From DATBFX01 sp034667245 (GTDB taxonomy: Bacteria; Chloroflexota; Chloroflexia; Thermomicrobiales; UBA6265), in NCBI GenBank assembly GCA_034667245.1, contig JAXDKI010000515.1, positions 1 through 14,068 on the forward strand: 14,068 nt of DNA. Direction: 5' to 3'. A program made the position numbers and the translations under genes. Below, piece after piece: positions 12,810 to 14,068 of this stretch. Numbering within the stretch: the first letter of the stretch is position 1; each line of letters starts with the position of its first letter. The notes beneath the pieces were generated by a model. It had not been told where the DNA came from and searched no databases. It worked only from the letters and a program-made list of their open reading frames with translations.

Positions 12810-13765
12810 TAGACGGCTCCCCGGCCGACCCGGATCCGCGGATCGAGGATCGCGTAGAGGACGTCGATAACGATATTAATCAGGACGAAGCCGGCGGCGA
12901 CCACCAGGACCACACCCTGGATGACCGGGTAGTCCCGATTGCCGATGGCACTCACCGCCAGATCGCCGACCCCCGGCAACGCAAAGACGTTCTCGATCAC
13001 GACCGCGCCCCCGATCAGGTAGCCGAGTTGGACGCCGATCACGGTCACGAACGGGATCAGCGAGTTGCGGAGGATATGCCGCGCGATCACCTTCCGCTCG
13101 GCCAGGCCCTTGGCGCGTGCGACGAGAACAAACTCCTGCGACATCGTCTGGAGCATGCTGGAGCGCAGGTAGCGCGTCAGCGGTCCGGACAGAAAGACAC
13201 CGAGGGTGAAGGAGGGGAGGATCATCGTCTTTAGACTGGCTCCAACGTCGTCGAACGGACTGACGTAGCCCGAAAGCGGCACCCACTGCAGTTTCACGCC
13301 GAAGACGATCAGGAGCATGATCCCCAGCCAGAACCCGGGGATCGACACGCCGAGGAATGCCCACGTCGTCGCGACGAGGTCGATCCAGCTGTTCCGTTTC
13401 AGCGCGGCCAGCATCCCGGCCGGGAGCGCGATCGCGACAGCGATCAAGAGGGAGAACAGGGTCAGATAGAGGGTGATCGGAAACGCCCGGCCGATGAGGG
13501 TCCAGACGGAGAGCTGGTAGACGAGTGACCGCCCGAGATCGCCTTGGGCAATCTGTTTGAGCCAAAGACCGTAGCGGATCGGCAGCGGCTCATCCAGCCC
13601 CATCCGGTGCCGCATCGCCTCCAACCGCTCCGGCGTCGCGCTCTGGCCGAGGACGACCATCGCGGCATCGCCGGGGATGAAATACACGACCATGAAGACG
13701 ATCGCGGTGATCAGAAAGAGCACCGGAACACCCTGAAGCAGTCGGCGGAGGAGGTAGTTGCCCAT
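12809..13765 (-). CDS. DppB/OppB-like ABC transporter permease (importer 2)
   Basis: A 318-residue permease partner of the preceding entry. It begins NYLLRRLLQGVPVLFLITAI, then FIPGDAAMVVLG (29-40), the RHRMGLDEPLPIRYGLWLKQ block, and GDLGRSLVY. Helices are at about 98-120, 133-158, 180-195, 235-258 and 283-305. The EAA loop is around 212-238 (EFVLVARAKGLAERKVIARH), and it ends YAILDPRIRVGRG. Length is normal. ATG 13765 lacks a strong SD (CCGAGAAA only) and starts 8 bases after one arm of a 24-bp hairpin, so its translation may be limited compared with the upstream binding protein. It belongs to the operon binding protein, DppB, DppC. Confidence 0.92.
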   Translation of the reverse strand: MGNYLLRRLLQGVPVLFLITAIVFMVVYFIPGDAAMVVLGQSATPERLEAMRHRMGLDEPLPIRYGLWLKQIAQGDLGRSLVYQLSVWTLIGRAFPITLYLTLFSLLIAVAIALPAGMLAALKRNSWIDLVATTWAFLGVSIPGFWLGIMLLIVFGVKLQWVPLSGYVSPFDDVGASLKTMILPSFTLGVFLSGPLTRYLRSSMLQTMSQEFVLVARAKGLAERKVIARHILRNSLIPFVTVIGVQLGYLIGGAVVIENVFALPGVGDLAVSAIGNRDYPVIQGVVLVVAAGFVLINIVIDVLYAILDPRIRVGRGAV

Positions 13766-13773
13766 TTTCTCGG

Positions 13774-13915
13774 AGCCGCTAGCCGCCAGCCGCTAGCCGC
13801 TAGGAGTCCGTCGGTCTGCGGCGCCGCTTCGGTGGGGCTGCCTGAGACCGACGGATCATCCATCGACAAATCGATTGCTAGCGGCTGGCGGCTAGCGGCT
13901 AGCGACTTGCGGCTT
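13774..13915. repeat. Nested inverted repeat built of 7-bp units, between binding protein and DppB
   Basis: A perfect 24-bp inverted repeat (13774-13797 with 13877-13900) is made of tandem heptamers (GGCTAGC, GGCTGGC, GGCTAGC, GGCTAGC, then GACTTGC on the right arm). Inside it lies a second perfect stem of 11 bp (13807-13817 with 13845-13855). The whole is the 156-base gap between the binding-protein stop and the DppB start. It could attenuate transcription or stabilise the upstream mRNA, as hairpins after binding-protein genes often do. The heptamer pattern matches the array at 9626-9697. Confidence 0.65.
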
Positions 13916-13920
13916 ACTGA

Positions 13921-14068
13921 CTACTTATCGAGCCAGACCCGCGTGAAGTCCTGGAAGAAGAGTGGCTGGGTGTAGAAGTCTTTGACGTAGGCCTGGGTGG
14001 CGTGGAAGAGCGAGTATTCGCCGACGATGAGGCCCGGGGAGATCTCGTTCCAGCGCTCTTGGAAGCGA
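13921..14068 (-). CDS. ABC solute-binding protein, family 5, C-terminus only (importer 2)
   Basis: Only the last 48 residues are inside the window; the gene continues beyond the right edge. The visible end (RFQERWNEISPGLIVGEYSL, FHATQAYVKDFYTQPLF, then FTRVWLDK and TAG at 13921-13923) has the aromatic-rich closing segment of SBP_bac_5 proteins, where the last helix and strand pack on the large lobe. Its position directly upstream of the DppB/DppC pair on the same strand supports it as their binding protein. It is not similar at the residue level to the binding protein ending at 9625, apart from the general -AWLN/-VWLD style of ending. Confidence 0.75.
   Translation of the reverse strand, partial: RFQERWNEISPGLIVGEYSLFHATQAYVKDFYTQPLFFQDFTRVWLDK

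Noticed and set aside
12066..12812. 248-codon plus-strand frame opposite importer 2 DppC
   Set aside because: Highly charged Asp/Arg-rich antisense of a membrane protein, a common GC-rich artefact.

Overview
This is a GC-rich bacterial segment with dense genes, frequent GTG/TTG starts and clear Shine-Dalgarno sites. The gene set includes two Dpp/Opp-type importers, an 8-oxoguanine-type deaminase, a Uma2-family fragment, a stand-alone Clp-N protein and a Tat-exported solute-binding protein. This would suit a Chloroflexota bacterium of the Thermomicrobia/Sphaerobacter kind. That placement is an inference from gene types and composition, with no marker gene to confirm it.

Layout, left to right. 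(1) 1-2500: the 3' part of a Uma2-like gene with a decayed tail, a minus-strand amidohydrolase most like 8-oxoguanine deaminase, and a small plus-strand helix-turn-helix protein. (2) 2541-4756: a sigma70-type promoter (TTGACA-N17-TACCAT), then DppB-like and DppC-like permeases, then a 49-codon 3' remnant resembling the end of an N,N-dimethylformamidase-like large subunit. (3) 4838-5693: an HD-domain protein, then a LysE exporter gene whose reading frame collapses after about 45 residues. (4) 5796-6175: a self-contained unit of strong promoter, 23-codon leader ORF, a 47-aa peptide with a lasso-RiPP-family leader signature, and a terminator hairpin. (5) 6422-7654, minus strand: a promoter, a secreted protein made of two 68-residue repeats, a frameshifted small companion gene, and a separate 75-aa protein. 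(6) 7949-9625: a promoter and a Tat-exported family 5 solute-binding protein. (7) 9693-11656, minus strand: a Clp-N-only protein, a 78-aa protein and a secreted 325-aa protein. (8) 11895-14068, minus strand: a second importer, transcribed as solute-binding protein (C-terminus only), DppB-like and DppC-like permeases.

The two importers take up most of the coding capacity. Neither has its ATPase genes in the window, and the substrates cannot be read from sequence. The solute-binding protein at 8063 is transcribed alone and could serve the permease pair at 2658-4587. Several genes here are broken: the Uma2 tail, the dimethylformamidase-like remnant, LysE and the frameshifted secreted peptide. 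The segment therefore looks like accessory DNA under turnover.

The most interesting unit is the orphan RiPP-like precursor at 5960-6103. It has the Y-x2-P...G...T leader pattern but a very basic core with no Asp or Glu, so it cannot form a normal lasso ring. Its start codon overlaps the stop of a tiny upstream ORF. The secreted duplicated protein at 7082-7555 and a family of degenerate 7-bp arrays, seen at three gene ends, also deserve a second look.
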